From assembly GCF_003002815.1 (NCBI RefSeq), contig NZ_PVTF01000005.1:1-64000 (forward strand): DNA of 64,000 bases, given 5' to 3'. The notes beneath the pieces are model-generated. The model had not been told where the DNA came from. It did not search any database and saw nothing but the letters and a program-made list of their open reading frames with translations. Below are positions 11,122 through 20,269 of the stretch, piece by piece. This stretch comes from Umezawaea tangerina. GTDB lineage: Bacteria; Actinomycetota; Actinomycetes; Mycobacteriales; Pseudonocardiaceae. Position numbers and translations under genes: made by a program. Position 1 is the first letter of the stretch. Each line of letters opens with the position of its first letter.

Positions 11122-13017
11122 TCAGGCGGCGACCTTCGCGGCCACCCTGGTCCAGTTGGCGGCCAGGTGCTCCTGGATCTCCCGGTGCGGGAAGCGCAGT
11201 GCGCTGCCGTGGGCGCGCAGCAGCAGGTTCTCCTGCGCCCAGGCGAGAAACGCCAGGTAGTCCACCGGCCCCCGCCCGGTGTCGTGCAGCGCGTGGAACA
11301 ACGCCCGGTACTCGAGGTGGGCGAGGCCGCCGAACAACAGGTAGCAGCAGGTCGAGGACACGAGCGCCAACGGCAGGGTCATGGCGGACGCCACACCAGG
11401 GCCGTACGCGGCGTAGAGCGCCGCGAGACTCACCAGCGACGTGGGGAGCACGATCAGCAGCACCGCCAGTCGCCCATTGCGTGCCGACCGGCGGATCCGC
11501 TCACCAGGTGGGGAACCGGCCGAGTTGGGCCGGCTCTCCCGGCTAACGCCGAGTGCGAGCAGCAGCGGTACGTTCGGGACGATGATCGTGAGCACGGCGA
11601 CCGAGAAGGCCGCCGGCGCGAACGGTCTGCCCGCAGTCTGCACCAGCACCAGCACCGTGACGAGCGCGCTGGGGAGCAGCATCGCCTTGGCGAACGACCG
11701 CAGGCCGCGCACCCGCCAAGCCAACGGGATGGGCAGGTCGTCCGCGTGGTCCGCGGCGAGGTTGATCCGGGTGAAGATCGCGATCGGCAGCACCTGCAAC
11801 AGGAACTTCACCGTCGTGGTCCCGCGGGTGGCGACCACGCCGACCGCCGCGCCGACCACGACCGCGATCAGCACCACCCGGCGCAGTGCGCGGTCCAGGA
11901 GCCGCAACCCCGAGCGCTCAGTCACATCGGTGAGCCACTTCGCCGGGATCCGGTCCACGAAGAACTCCGTGCGGCCGTGCAGCGCCATCCACCTCGCCAG
12001 CCAGGAAAGCCACCTCCGCACGTCCTGTTCGGGCCACGGCGGACGTCCCTTGCGGCCGATCAGCGAGTCGACGTAGAGGGTGAGGATCTTCTTGCGGCGG
12101 TGCCGCGCCGGAAGGCCTGCCAGCGACGTGCCTGCCGTCGCCAGGTGGGCGACGACGCCGAGCATCAGCGGTCGGCGGACCAGGTCCCACCACTGCTTGT
12201 CGCGTTCCGACACGGCGGCGACGGCGTCGGCGGCCGGGTTCTCCAACGCCCGCAGGTAGGCGACGACCCGGTCCCTCGGCGGTTCGAGCACGGTGACCGT
12301 GCCGACGAGCGTGGGTGGGAGGTCCCGTGCGAAGTCCTCCGTGCGGCAGGCCACGGCGACCGGGCAGGGATGTGCGTCCAGGAAGGCGTGCAGCGCGTCG
12401 AGAAAACCCTTGTCGGCCTCGTCCAGGCCGTCCACCAGCAGGACCACGGTCCGGTCGGCGATCCAGCGCGCGACCGCCTTGGGCTTGACGCCGGGGTAGG
12501 TGTCGACCACGGCGTCGCGCAGCCAGCGGGGGAAGGGAGCACCCCGCCACGTCCCGGCGTCGACCAGAACCGGGACCGCGTGGGTCTCCTCGCGGCACAG
12601 CCGGACGCACAACCGGGTCAGCACCGTGCTCTTGCCGCTGCCGCCCACGCCCAGCAGCACCACCGCCCGCCCGTTGGCCTCGTAGGCGGTCAGGACGTCG
12701 GAGTACCGGCGCGACTGCGCGTCGGCGAGTTCCAACGGCAGTTCGGGGACCTCCGCGAAGGTGGCGTCCAGCCTCGCCTGCTCGGCGGCGAGCACCCTGG
12801 CCACGGCTTGGCGGCGGGCGACCAGGAGGCGTTCCGGGGACTCGACCGCCTGCCGGTAGGTCGCCACGGCGAGGGCGGGTACCAGGACTGCCAGGACCGG
12901 CCACGCCCAGGTCTTCAGCAGTTCGGGCGGATCGGTGGTGACGAGGTTGACGAAGTAGGCCACGGCGACCGTGAGCACCACGACATCCGCGACGACCAAC
13001 GCCTTCCGCATACCCAT
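11122..13017 (-). CDS. Membrane-embedded NACHT-type NTPase
   Basis: 631 aa from the ATG at 13017. Two N-terminal membrane segments (~5-25, ~33-52) precede a NACHT/STAND NTPase core. Walker A is VVLLGVGGSGKSTVL, Walker B is TVVLLVDGLDEADKG, and a sensor-like VAVACRTEDFARDLP follows. The C-terminal half (~360-590) holds several more membrane helices. STAND proteins act as switches in signalling and in phage defence, but this one has no visible sensor repeats or effector domain, so its role is open. A small membrane-anchored protein is encoded 70 bases upstream in the same direction. Confidence 0.8.
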   Translation of the reverse strand: MGMRKALVVADVVVLTVAVAYFVNLVTTDPPELLKTWAWPVLAVLVPALAVATYRQAVESPERLLVARRQAVARVLAAEQARLDATFAEVPELPLELADAQSRRYSDVLTAYEANGRAVVLLGVGGSGKSTVLTRLCVRLCREETHAVPVLVDAGTWRGAPFPRWLRDAVVDTYPGVKPKAVARWIADRTVVLLVDGLDEADKGFLDALHAFLDAHPCPVAVACRTEDFARDLPPTLVGTVTVLEPPRDRVVAYLRALENPAADAVAAVSERDKQWWDLVRRPLMLGVVAHLATAGTSLAGLPARHRRKKILTLYVDSLIGRKGRPPWPEQDVRRWLSWLARWMALHGRTEFFVDRIPAKWLTDVTERSGLRLLDRALRRVVLIAVVVGAAVGVVATRGTTTVKFLLQVLPIAIFTRINLAADHADDLPIPLAWRVRGLRSFAKAMLLPSALVTVLVLVQTAGRPFAPAAFSVAVLTIIVPNVPLLLALGVSRESRPNSAGSPPGERIRRSARNGRLAVLLIVLPTSLVSLAALYAAYGPGVASAMTLPLALVSSTCCYLLFGGLAHLEYRALFHALHDTGRGPVDYLAFLAWAQENLLLRAHGSALRFPHREIQEHLAANWTRVAAKVAA

Positions 13018-13087
13018 GATGATCGCCGGCGCGGCCGAGGGCGCTACAACCGCGACCAACACCGGATCGCGTGCGGCCGATCCGTCG

Positions 13088-13654
13088 TCACGGTGTGGTG
13101 GAGCGGTCGGGCAGCGGTGGCTTGGGGTGGAGGGAGTTCCACGTGAGCTCGGGCAGTGGGCCGCTGGTGATGTCGAGGTCGCCGCGGGCGTGGGCGTAGA
13201 AGTCGTTGCGCAGGCGCATGGCGTTGCGGTAGGCGTCGGTGAACGCGGACGGGTCGGGGTGTTCCTGGCGGAGGATGTGTTCGAGCTGCCACACCTGTTC
13301 GCTCCACGCCCGCGCGGCCGAGATCGTCGTCGGGTCGCCGAGGAGCAGGACGGTCTCCCAGCGTGCCGCTCGGTCGGTCTCGGCTTCGGCGAGGTCGGTG
13401 AACGCGGTGTCGAGGTCGACGGGCTGACCGGTGGACAACAGCTTCCTGGTCTCCGCGATCCGACGGCACAGCCGGACCATGCGCTTGACCGCGTGGGCGT
13501 ACTCCGAGTACGCGAGGAGGCGCTGCTCGTCCCACCGGGCGGACTGGGTCCGTCGCCAGCGGGCTCGTTCGACGGTGGACGTGAAGAGGAACGTGGCGGC
13601 TGATCCGAGCAGGACACCGGCGATGGTCAACACCTGCGCAACGATCGGGTTCAC
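13088..13654 (-). CDS. Small membrane-anchored protein of unknown function
   Basis: 188 aa with one N-terminal membrane helix (residues ~3-25), then an Arg-rich, probably alpha-helical or coiled-coil soluble region (ERARWRRTQSARWDEQRLLAYSEYAHAVKRMVRLCRRIAE). This layout is common among actinomycete hypothetical proteins. It is encoded just upstream of the NACHT protein and may be its partner; no function can be assigned. Confidence 0.75.
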   Translation of the reverse strand: MNPIVAQVLTIAGVLLGSAATFLFTSTVERARWRRTQSARWDEQRLLAYSEYAHAVKRMVRLCRRIAETRKLLSTGQPVDLDTAFTDLAEAETDRAARWETVLLLGDPTTISAARAWSEQVWQLEHILRQEHPDPSAFTDAYRNAMRLRNDFYAHARGDLDITSGPLPELTWNSLHPKPPLPDRSTTP

Positions 13655-13703
13655 AGGTCGCAGCCTGCCGGCTCGCGGGACGTCCTACACACCCATTGGG
13701 GGC

Positions 13704-14897
13704 TTACCTCCGGACTCCGGAGTCCGGCACCCCCGCGTAGTCGGGCAGCTCGACGCCGTTGATCGCACGCCCGACCAGTTCCACGAACCACTCGCCCGAG
13801 AAGTCGGGGAGCGGCTCGGCGTCCGGCGCCGGCAGGTCGCGGGTGCGGGCGTTCAGCCTGCCGATCTCCTGGTTGGCCTCGACGTACGAGCGCATCCGCT
13901 CCTCGTAGCGGGCGAACCCGACTTCGGGGTCCCACCCGGCGGCGGCCAGTTCACCGGCCAGCAGGTAGGCGCCGACCAGTGCGAGCCCGGTGCCCTGCCC
14001 GGACATCGGCGACGAGCTGAACGCCGCGTCCCCGAGCAGTCCGACCCGTCCGCTCGACCAGCGGTCCAGCACCACCTGGGCGACCTGGTCGAGGTAGAAG
14101 TCCGGGGTGTCGTCCAGGTGCTCGAGGATGTCCGGGGTCAGCCAGCCCAGGCCCGCCACCCGCTCGCGCAGCATGGACTTCTGGGCCGCGACGTCGCGGT
14201 GGTCGACGTCGAAGTCGGGCGAGGCGAAGTAGAACATCGCCATCGCACGGGTCGCGTCCTGGATGGGGCGCAGCAGGACCGAGCGCCCGACCTCCTGGTG
14301 CTCGAGCAGCCAGCGGTCCAGCCCGAACCCGTTGGGCACGCTGTAGAAGGCCAGCACGTGCCCGAGGTGGCGCAGGTACCGCTCGTGCGGTCCGAAGACC
14401 ATCGCCCGCAACGCCGAGTGCAGCCCGTCCGCCCCGACCACCAGGTCGAAGCGCCGCCGGTCCCCGCCCGCGAAGACCACGTCGACCCCGTCCGGGTCCT
14501 GGGTGAGCTCGGCGATCCGGTCGCCGAACAGGTACTCGACGCCGTCGCGGGTGTCGTCGTAGAGCACCCGCGACAGGTCCCCGCGCAGGATCTCGATGTC
14601 CGCGATGAACCCGTCACCGCCGTCGTCGTCGGCGCGGAAGGTCTCCAGCACGTTCCCGTCCACGTCCACGGTGTGCGCGCCCGCGGTGTCGGTGCACGCC
14701 GCGCGCACCGCCGCGTCCAGGCCCATGCGCACGATGACGTCCTTGGCCACCCCGCGCGCGTCGACCGCCTGCCCGCCGGGCCGCAGCTCGGGAGCCCGCT
14801 CCACCACGGTCACCTCGGCTCCGCGCCGACGCAGCCAGTGGGCCAGCGCGGGCCCGGCGATGCTCGCCCCCGCCACCAACACCCTGATGCCGCTCAC
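13704..14897 (-). CDS. FAD-dependent aromatic-type monooxygenase (TetX/PHBH-like)
   Basis: 397 aa. The Rossmann FAD motif VAGASIAGPALAHWLRRRG is at the very N-terminus. DG...VVGADGLHSALR (the 'DG' motif) is near residue 150, and GLLGDAAFSSSPMSGQGTGLAL is near residue 290. These are the three signatures of group A flavin monooxygenases that hydroxylate aromatic or polyketide-like substrates or inactivate tetracyclines. It is divergent from the S51 peptidase gene. The substrate is unknown. Confidence 0.92.
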   Translation of the reverse strand: MSGIRVLVAGASIAGPALAHWLRRRGAEVTVVERAPELRPGGQAVDARGVAKDVIVRMGLDAAVRAACTDTAGAHTVDVDGNVLETFRADDDGGDGFIADIEILRGDLSRVLYDDTRDGVEYLFGDRIAELTQDPDGVDVVFAGGDRRRFDLVVGADGLHSALRAMVFGPHERYLRHLGHVLAFYSVPNGFGLDRWLLEHQEVGRSVLLRPIQDATRAMAMFYFASPDFDVDHRDVAAQKSMLRERVAGLGWLTPDILEHLDDTPDFYLDQVAQVVLDRWSSGRVGLLGDAAFSSSPMSGQGTGLALVGAYLLAGELAAAGWDPEVGFARYEERMRSYVEANQEIGRLNARTRDLPAPDAEPLPDFSGEWFVELVGRAINGVELPDYAGVPDSGVRR

Positions 14898-15098
14898 GAC
14901 GCCCCCCGCTCACCCGTTCGGACCACGGCCCGGATCCTACGACGGCGTGAGGTCCGATCGGCGGATGACCGGAGGTTCCGGCACGTCGTCCACGAGCGGT
15001 CCAGCACCCCGGCGAGACCAGAACGCTCGAACCGCGATGAGTCCGGGCCCGGTGCATGGTCTTCAGACACGTACACGTTCCCCGCGTCGGAGGCAGCT

Positions 15099-15761
15099 GT
15101 GAAACTCTTGCTCACGTCAGGCGGCGTCACGAACCCGAGCATCCACGCGGCGCTCGTGCGGCTCCTCGGCAAGCCGATCCCCGAGTGCCGCGCCCTCTGC
15201 GTCCCGACCGCCCAGTGGGGGCACCCGATGTGCGGACCGGCATCGGTGCAGGGGTTCCTGGCCGCCAAGCCCGCGTGGCAGCACTTCTCCGGCCTGGGCT
15301 GGGCGTCGCTCGGCGTCCTCGAGCTCACCGCGTTGCCCACCATCGGCGCACAGCGGTGGGTTCCCTGGATCCGGGAGGCCGACGTGCTCCTGGTCGACGG
15401 CGGCGACGCGACCTACCTGTGCCACTGGATGCGCGAGTCCGGGCTGGCGGACCTGCTGCCGTCGCTGCCCGACCTGGTCTGGGTGGGGGTGAGTGCGGGC
15501 AGCATGGTGATGACGCCCCGGATCGGGTCGTACTTCGTCGAATGGCCTTCCGCGCCCGACGACCGCACCCTGGGGGTCGTCGACTTCTCGATCTTCCCGC
15601 ACCTGGACGCCTTCCCCACCAACACCCTGGCCGACGCGGAGCGCTGGGCCGCCGACATCGACGTCCCGGCCTACGCCATCGACGAGCAGACGGCCATCGA
15701 GGTCGTCGACGGCTCCGTCGAAGTGATCTCCGAAGGGCACTGGACGAAGCTGCGGGGATAG
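15099..15761 (+). CDS. Peptidase S51 family protein (dipeptidase E-like)
   Basis: 220 aa from a GTG at 15099 with GGAGGC upstream. It opens MKLLLTSGGVTNPSI, as in PepE-like proteins. It has DVLLVDGGDATYL and the nucleophile elbow GVSAGSMV with the catalytic Ser. Family members cleave Asp-X dipeptides or cyanophycin-like bonds in the cytoplasm. The His of the triad is less obvious. No operon partner is seen. Confidence 0.88.
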   Translation: MKLLLTSGGVTNPSIHAALVRLLGKPIPECRALCVPTAQWGHPMCGPASVQGFLAAKPAWQHFSGLGWASLGVLELTALPTIGAQRWVPWIREADVLLVDGGDATYLCHWMRESGLADLLPSLPDLVWVGVSAGSMVMTPRIGSYFVEWPSAPDDRTLGVVDFSIFPHLDAFPTNTLADAERWAADIDVPAYAIDEQTAIEVVDGSVEVISEGHWTKLRG

Positions 15762-15923
15762 CCGCCATCGTCCGGCTGGACCGGCGCAGCACGTCGTTCC
15801 TGTCAACGCGAACGTCCACCGTGGTGGTCCTGCGGTATCACCCGCGGTAGTACGGAAGGATCACCGCCAGGGGCCACCGCGGGTGGATGGGGGGAGCGGT
15901 TCCGCCTCGATAGCGTCGAAGCC

Positions 15924-17231
15924 ATGACCGATGTCACTCCTGAGGCCGCCGTGGACAACGGATCCCGGCCCGGCCGACTCCGCCTCGCCTTCGCTTGGCT
16001 CGTAACGGTTCTGGCGGTGTCCACCGCCGTCCTGCTCTACTTCGCCGTCCTGCTCGTGACCGCGCAGACGACCGGGAACGCCGTGCTGTCATACGTTCTG
16101 GCCGCACTCGTCGCGCTCGGGTGCGCCATCGGCTTGGCGCGGTGGTCGGTTCGGCTCCGAGGTGGCCGCACGCGCCTGACCCAAGGCCTCTGCATCGCGG
16201 TCCCACTCCTGCTGGTGGCCGGGCTGTCCTGGACGTGGTTCGGGGCGCCCGCGACCTACACGCCGCTGCCCGACTCCTCCTCCGTCCAGTACTGGGATCT
16301 GCCCACGGGCTCCCGGATCGGCTACGTCCGCACGGCGGGGACGGTGACGCACAGCGAACCGGTGCTGCTCGTCCACGGCGGCCCCGGAGCCCCGGCGACC
16401 GAGAGCGCCGAGTTCGCCGGGCGCCTCGCGGCCGCCGGGTTCGCCGTCTACACCTACCAGCAGGTCGGTGCGGGCCAGTCGAGCAGGCTCGACCCGGAGG
16501 AGTACACCCTCGACCGGCACGTCGCCGACCTCGAAGCCATCCGGCAGGAACTGGCGGCCCCGAAGGTGGTGCTGATCGGCTCGTCCTGGGGCGGGCAGCT
16601 CACCGCCCACTACATGGCCACGCATCCGGACAACGTCGCCAAGGCGGTCGTCGCGAGTCCCGGAGCCATGTCCAGCGACTCCTTCGAAGACGGCAGCCTC
16701 ACCCCGACCGGCAGCAGCGACCAGACCCGCCGGTTCTCCGAGCACACCCGTTTCGCGGCCACGTACTTCCTCGCCCAGCTGGGCGGACTGCGCGCGGCCC
16801 GGACGTTGATGCCCGCCGACACCGCGGACGGTCTCTACCAGCAGTTCGTGCACAGCCTCAACATGAGCTCGGGTTGTCCCGATGCCGTCGCCGCCGACCG
16901 GCCCGCCGAGGCCACCGCCGGCTACAGCCTCTGGGTCAACATCGCCACCCTCGCCTCGGCGTCGAAGGCCGCCGACCCCCGACCCGCGTTGCGCCACAAC
17001 CAAACCCCGGTGCTGGTCCTGCGAGCGCAGTGCGACTACCTGCGCTGGGAGGTGACCCGCGAATACCGCGACACGTTCCCCCGTGCGACGATGCTGACCG
17101 TCGACGGCGCCGGGCACACCGCCCTGGCCGACAAGCCCGCCGAGACCGGCGCGGCCGTGGTCGCCTTCCTCACCGGAGAACCCTTGCCAGCCAAGCCGTA
17201 CACCGCGTCGGAAGCACCGTGGCAACGTTGA
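15924..17231 (+). CDS. Membrane-anchored alpha/beta hydrolase (prolyl iminopeptidase-like)
   Basis: 435 aa. Three N-terminal membrane segments (~22-48, ~53-72, ~88-108) are followed by an alpha/beta-hydrolase domain. The oxyanion HGGPG is in LLVHGGPGAPATE, the nucleophile elbow is LIGSSWGGQLT, and the catalytic His is in DGAGHTALADKP near the C-terminus. The HGGPG motif is typical of prolyl iminopeptidases, but the membrane anchor is not, so an extracytoplasmic esterase or peptidase is likely. The substrate is unknown. Confidence 0.85.
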   Translation: MTDVTPEAAVDNGSRPGRLRLAFAWLVTVLAVSTAVLLYFAVLLVTAQTTGNAVLSYVLAALVALGCAIGLARWSVRLRGGRTRLTQGLCIAVPLLLVAGLSWTWFGAPATYTPLPDSSSVQYWDLPTGSRIGYVRTAGTVTHSEPVLLVHGGPGAPATESAEFAGRLAAAGFAVYTYQQVGAGQSSRLDPEEYTLDRHVADLEAIRQELAAPKVVLIGSSWGGQLTAHYMATHPDNVAKAVVASPGAMSSDSFEDGSLTPTGSSDQTRRFSEHTRFAATYFLAQLGGLRAARTLMPADTADGLYQQFVHSLNMSSGCPDAVAADRPAEATAGYSLWVNIATLASASKAADPRPALRHNQTPVLVLRAQCDYLRWEVTREYRDTFPRATMLTVDGAGHTALADKPAETGAAVVAFLTGEPLPAKPYTASEAPWQR

Positions 17232-17409
17232 GGTGCCGAAGCCACGGGGGAAGCACAGCTCCGCCAACGGTTTCGACACGCTGGCCGTCAACGCCCACCG
17301 GGCCGACGACAAGACCGACGACGGTGAGGCGATCTTCCGCCTGGTCTGGGACACCTGCGCCGAGGCCGGCGACACCGCCCCACCCCCACTACAAGTCCTG
17401 ACGCCGCAA

Positions 17410-17440
17410 GGTCCGGTTCCACCGGTGGTGGAGCCGGACC
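17410..17440. terminator. Bidirectional terminator hairpin
   Basis: A 14-base stem (GGTCCGGTTCCACC with GGTGGAGCCGGACC, one G-T pair) and a 3-base loop, between the convergent hydrolase and TetR genes. Confidence 0.75.
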
Positions 17441-17445
17441 GCCGT

Positions 17446-18033
17446 TCAGGCCAGGGCGGCCAGGTGCGCCTCGATCACCCGCAGCTGCAGGTCCGGTGTC
17501 GTGGCGTGGTCGGGCAGCTGGGCGAGGACCTGCATCCCCATCGCCATCGCCAGGAGCTGTTCCGCGATCACCGCGTCGGGGACGGCCGTCCGCACCTCGC
17601 CGTCCCGTCGGGCCTCGGCGAGCAGGACCACCATGTCGTCGCGCCAGCGCTGCATCCGGGCGTCGCTGGTGCGCGCCAACGCCCCGTCGGTGACGGTGCG
17701 GCTCCAGAACGGCAGGACGATGCGGGCCTCGAGCAGGGTGACCTCCTTGGTGGGCACCAGCTCCACGAGGAACGCGCGCAACGCGGCCAGCCCCCGCTTG
17801 CCGGAGGCGGCGGCGCGGATGCGGAGGTCGGTCTGCTCGGACACGTAGACGTAGGCCGCCTCGATCAGCGCTTCCTTGTTGGGGAAGTAGTGCACGAGCG
17901 CGCCGTTGGCGTAGCCCGCCTGCCGCGCGATCTCGCGCATCGTGGCGGCGTCCGGCCCCTGCGTGGCGATCAGGCGCCACGTCACCTCGAGGATCGCGCG
18001 ACGGCGTTCGGCGTGGTCGACCAACTTCGGCAA
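17446..18033 (-). CDS. TetR-family regulator
   Basis: 195 aa. The N-terminal helix-turn-helix is RRRAILEVTWRLIATQGPDAATMREIARQAGYANGALVHYFPNKEALIEAA. The C-terminal domain resembles the BetI/TetR_C_6 group (MQRWRDDMVVLLAEARRDGEV). It is divergent from the aromatic amino acid decarboxylase gene, with 143 bases between starts, and probably controls it. TTGACTCTACCAGCGTAGAA in the spacer near 18080 could contain the operator (CTAC..GTAG). Confidence 0.88.
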   Translation of the reverse strand: MPKLVDHAERRRAILEVTWRLIATQGPDAATMREIARQAGYANGALVHYFPNKEALIEAAYVYVSEQTDLRIRAAASGKRGLAALRAFLVELVPTKEVTLLEARIVLPFWSRTVTDGALARTSDARMQRWRDDMVVLLAEARRDGEVRTAVPDAVIAEQLLAMAMGMQVLAQLPDHATTPDLQLRVIEAHLAALA

Positions 18034-18176
18034 GATTTCCCCCGCTCTGCTGCCGAACCCCTGCGACGTCGGTGTATCTTGACTCTACCAGCGTAGAACA
18101 ACGCAGCTCAAAGCCCTGCACGTCGAGGTCGGCCCGATCGTCGACGTCGGCCCGTGACCGTCGGATGAGGTAACGC

Positions 18177-19598
18177 ATGAACCCCGAGGAATTCCGCGCC
18201 GCCGCCCATCAGCTGGTCGACTGGATCGCCGACTACCGGACCCGCGTCCCCGAGCTGCCGGTCCAGGCGCGGGTCAAGCCGGGAGAGGTGGCGGCCCAGC
18301 TGCCCGCGGCGCCACCGGCGGCACCGGAGGGGTTCGACGCCGTCCTGGGCGACCTGGACCGGGTCGTGGTGCCGGGGATCACCCAGGTCCAGCACCCCCG
18401 CTACTTCGGCTGGTTCCCCTCCAACGCCACGCTCAGCTCGGTCCTGGGGGACATCGCCGCGTCCGGTCTCGGCGCGCTGGGGATCACCTGGCAGTCCGCT
18501 CCGGCGCTGACCGAGGTCGAGGAGGTCGTCGTCGAGTGGCTGCGCGAGCTCACCGGACTGCCCGCGTCGTGGCGGGGGTCCATCCAGGACACCGCGTCCA
18601 GCGCCTGCCACCTGGCCCTGCTGGCCGCCCGTGAACGCACGACCGACTACTCCGGGACGCGCGGCGGCCTCCAGGCCGAACAGGCGCCACTGACGGTCTA
18701 CACGACCGAGCACGCCCACTCCTCCATCTCCAAAGCGGTGGCGCTGGCCGGTTTCGGCATGGACAACCTGCGCCTGGTCGAGACGGACCCGTGGACCCGC
18801 GCGATGTCGCCCAAGGCGCTGGCCGAGGCGGTGGCGGCCGACGTGGCCGCCGGGAAGCGGCCCACCGCGGTGATGGCGGGCCTCGGCACCACCGGCACCA
18901 CGGCCATGGACCCGCTCGCCGAGATCACCCGGATCGCCGCCGAGCACCGCATGTGGGTGCACGTCGACGCCGCGATGGCCGGTTCGGCGCTGCTGCTGCC
19001 GGAGATGCGGTGGATGATCGACGGCGTCGAGGGCGTCGACTCGCTGTCGTGGAACCCGCACAAGTGGATGGGCACCGTGATCGACTGCGCGCTGCTCTAC
19101 GTCGCCGACCCCGACCACCTGGTGCGGGTGATGTCCAGCAACCCCTCCTACCTCCGTTCCACTGTGGACGGAGAGGTCACCCAGTACAAGGACTGGGGCA
19201 TCCCGCTGGGACGGCGGTTCCGCGCCCTCAAGCTCTGGTTCCAGCTGCGCCTGGACGGCGTCGAGGCCATCCAGGACCGGCTGCGGCGCGACCTCGACAA
19301 CGCCCGCTGGCTGGCCGAGCAGGTCGAGGCCGCACCGGGCTGGCGCCTGTTGGCCCCCGTCGCGCTCCAGACCGTCTGCATGCGCTACGAACCGGCGGGC
19401 ATCACCGACGGCGACGCGCTCGACGCCCACACGCTCGCCTGGGTCGACGAGGTCAACGCCTCGGGCGCCACGCTCATCACGCCGTCGCTGCTGGACGGGC
19501 GGTGGTCTGTCCGGGTGTCGATCGGAGCGGAGCGGACCGAGCGGAGCGACGTGGCAGCGGTGTGGGAGGTGCTGCGCACGGCGGCCGAACGCCGCTGA
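18177..19598 (+). CDS. PLP-dependent aromatic L-amino acid decarboxylase
   Basis: 473 aa, a group II decarboxylase. Conserved pieces include HPRYFGWFPSNAT near the substrate pocket, QDTASSACHLALLAARER, AGLGTTGTTAMDPL, the PLP-binding HVDAAMAG, and SWNPHKWMG with the Schiff-base Lys. The family turns L-DOPA, tryptophan, tyrosine or phenylalanine into the amine. It is divergent from a TetR gene, with no transporter beside it. Its amine could be a product by itself or a building block; which amino acid is used cannot be told from the sequence alone. Confidence 0.92.
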   Translation: MNPEEFRAAAHQLVDWIADYRTRVPELPVQARVKPGEVAAQLPAAPPAAPEGFDAVLGDLDRVVVPGITQVQHPRYFGWFPSNATLSSVLGDIAASGLGALGITWQSAPALTEVEEVVVEWLRELTGLPASWRGSIQDTASSACHLALLAARERTTDYSGTRGGLQAEQAPLTVYTTEHAHSSISKAVALAGFGMDNLRLVETDPWTRAMSPKALAEAVAADVAAGKRPTAVMAGLGTTGTTAMDPLAEITRIAAEHRMWVHVDAAMAGSALLLPEMRWMIDGVEGVDSLSWNPHKWMGTVIDCALLYVADPDHLVRVMSSNPSYLRSTVDGEVTQYKDWGIPLGRRFRALKLWFQLRLDGVEAIQDRLRRDLDNARWLAEQVEAAPGWRLLAPVALQTVCMRYEPAGITDGDALDAHTLAWVDEVNASGATLITPSLLDGRWSVRVSIGAERTERSDVAAVWEVLRTAAERR

Positions 19599-19714
19599 CC
19601 ACCGGCGCTCACCCGGGATCCCGCCCTCGGACCGCGTCCAGCAAGCGCTCGACCAGCTGGCACGCGGCGACGTCCGCACCCGGCTCGCCCTGTCCGACCG
19701 GGAGCACCGGGCTC

Positions 19715-20143
19715 TCAGCCCGCGGGCTTGGTGCGGGTGTCGTAGGCCTCCTGGGCGGTGAGGACCTCCGCCAGGTGGTCCACCGACCACTGCGTGAGCG
19801 CTTTCAGCGGCACCCGGAGCGTCTCGGCCAACGGGGTCAGCTCGTACTCCACGCGCACCGGCACCGCCGGGTGGACCGTCCTCAGGACCAGGCCGTCGCG
19901 TTCGAGGGCGCGCAGGGTCTGGGTGAGCATCTTCTCGCTGACCCCCGACAGCCGGTTCCGCAGGTGGGTGAACCGGCAGGTCCCCTGCGCGATGAGCTCG
20001 CCCAGCACGAGGACCGACCACTTGTCGCCGATCCGGTCGAGCAGGTCCCGCGACGGGCAGCCCCGCGTGTACGGGTCCCACGACGTTGTCGTCCTGATCA
20101 CAGCGTCGCCGTCCGCCACCACGCCCACCTCTCCACTCTCCAC
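19715..20143 (-). CDS. HxlR-family regulator
   Basis: 142 aa. The winged helix shows the HxlR signature: CPSRDLLDRIGDKWSVLVLGELIAQGTCRFTHLRNRLSGVSEKMLTQTLRALERDGLVLR, with the conserved Cys preceding. Such regulators often sense oxidants or electrophiles through that Cys. It is divergent from the secreted beta-propeller gene, with a repeated motif between them. Confidence 0.93.
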   Translation of the reverse strand: MESGEVGVVADGDAVIRTTTSWDPYTRGCPSRDLLDRIGDKWSVLVLGELIAQGTCRFTHLRNRLSGVSEKMLTQTLRALERDGLVLRTVHPAVPVRVEYELTPLAETLRVPLKALTQWSVDHLAEVLTAQEAYDTRTKPAG

Positions 20144-20145
20144 TG

Positions 20146-20173
20146 GGTGGCTACCTTACCAAAAGGTGGCTAC
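20146..20173. promoter_or_regulatory. Candidate HxlR operator, direct repeat GGTGGCTAC
   Basis: GGTGGCTAC occurs at 20146-20154 and again at 20165-20173, with ACCTT/AAGGT inverted between them. It sits just upstream of the HxlR start, in the spacer shared with the propeller gene. The placement suggests control of both. Confidence 0.5.
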
Positions 20174-20269
20174 TTCCCCTTGGTGAGCCATGGGGACACG
20201 GTTGGGCCTCGAAGGTCACCCAGCACGACGAGAACAGCTCCCCCGGAGCCGACCGGAAAGGTCCAACCG

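Noticed and set aside
17233-17409. Short plus-strand frame after the alpha/beta hydrolase (starts MPKPRGKHSSANGFDTLAVN)
   Set aside because: It has no ribosome site, reads through the terminator hairpin into antisense of the TetR gene, and matches no family I know; it may be a gene remnant but cannot be supported.
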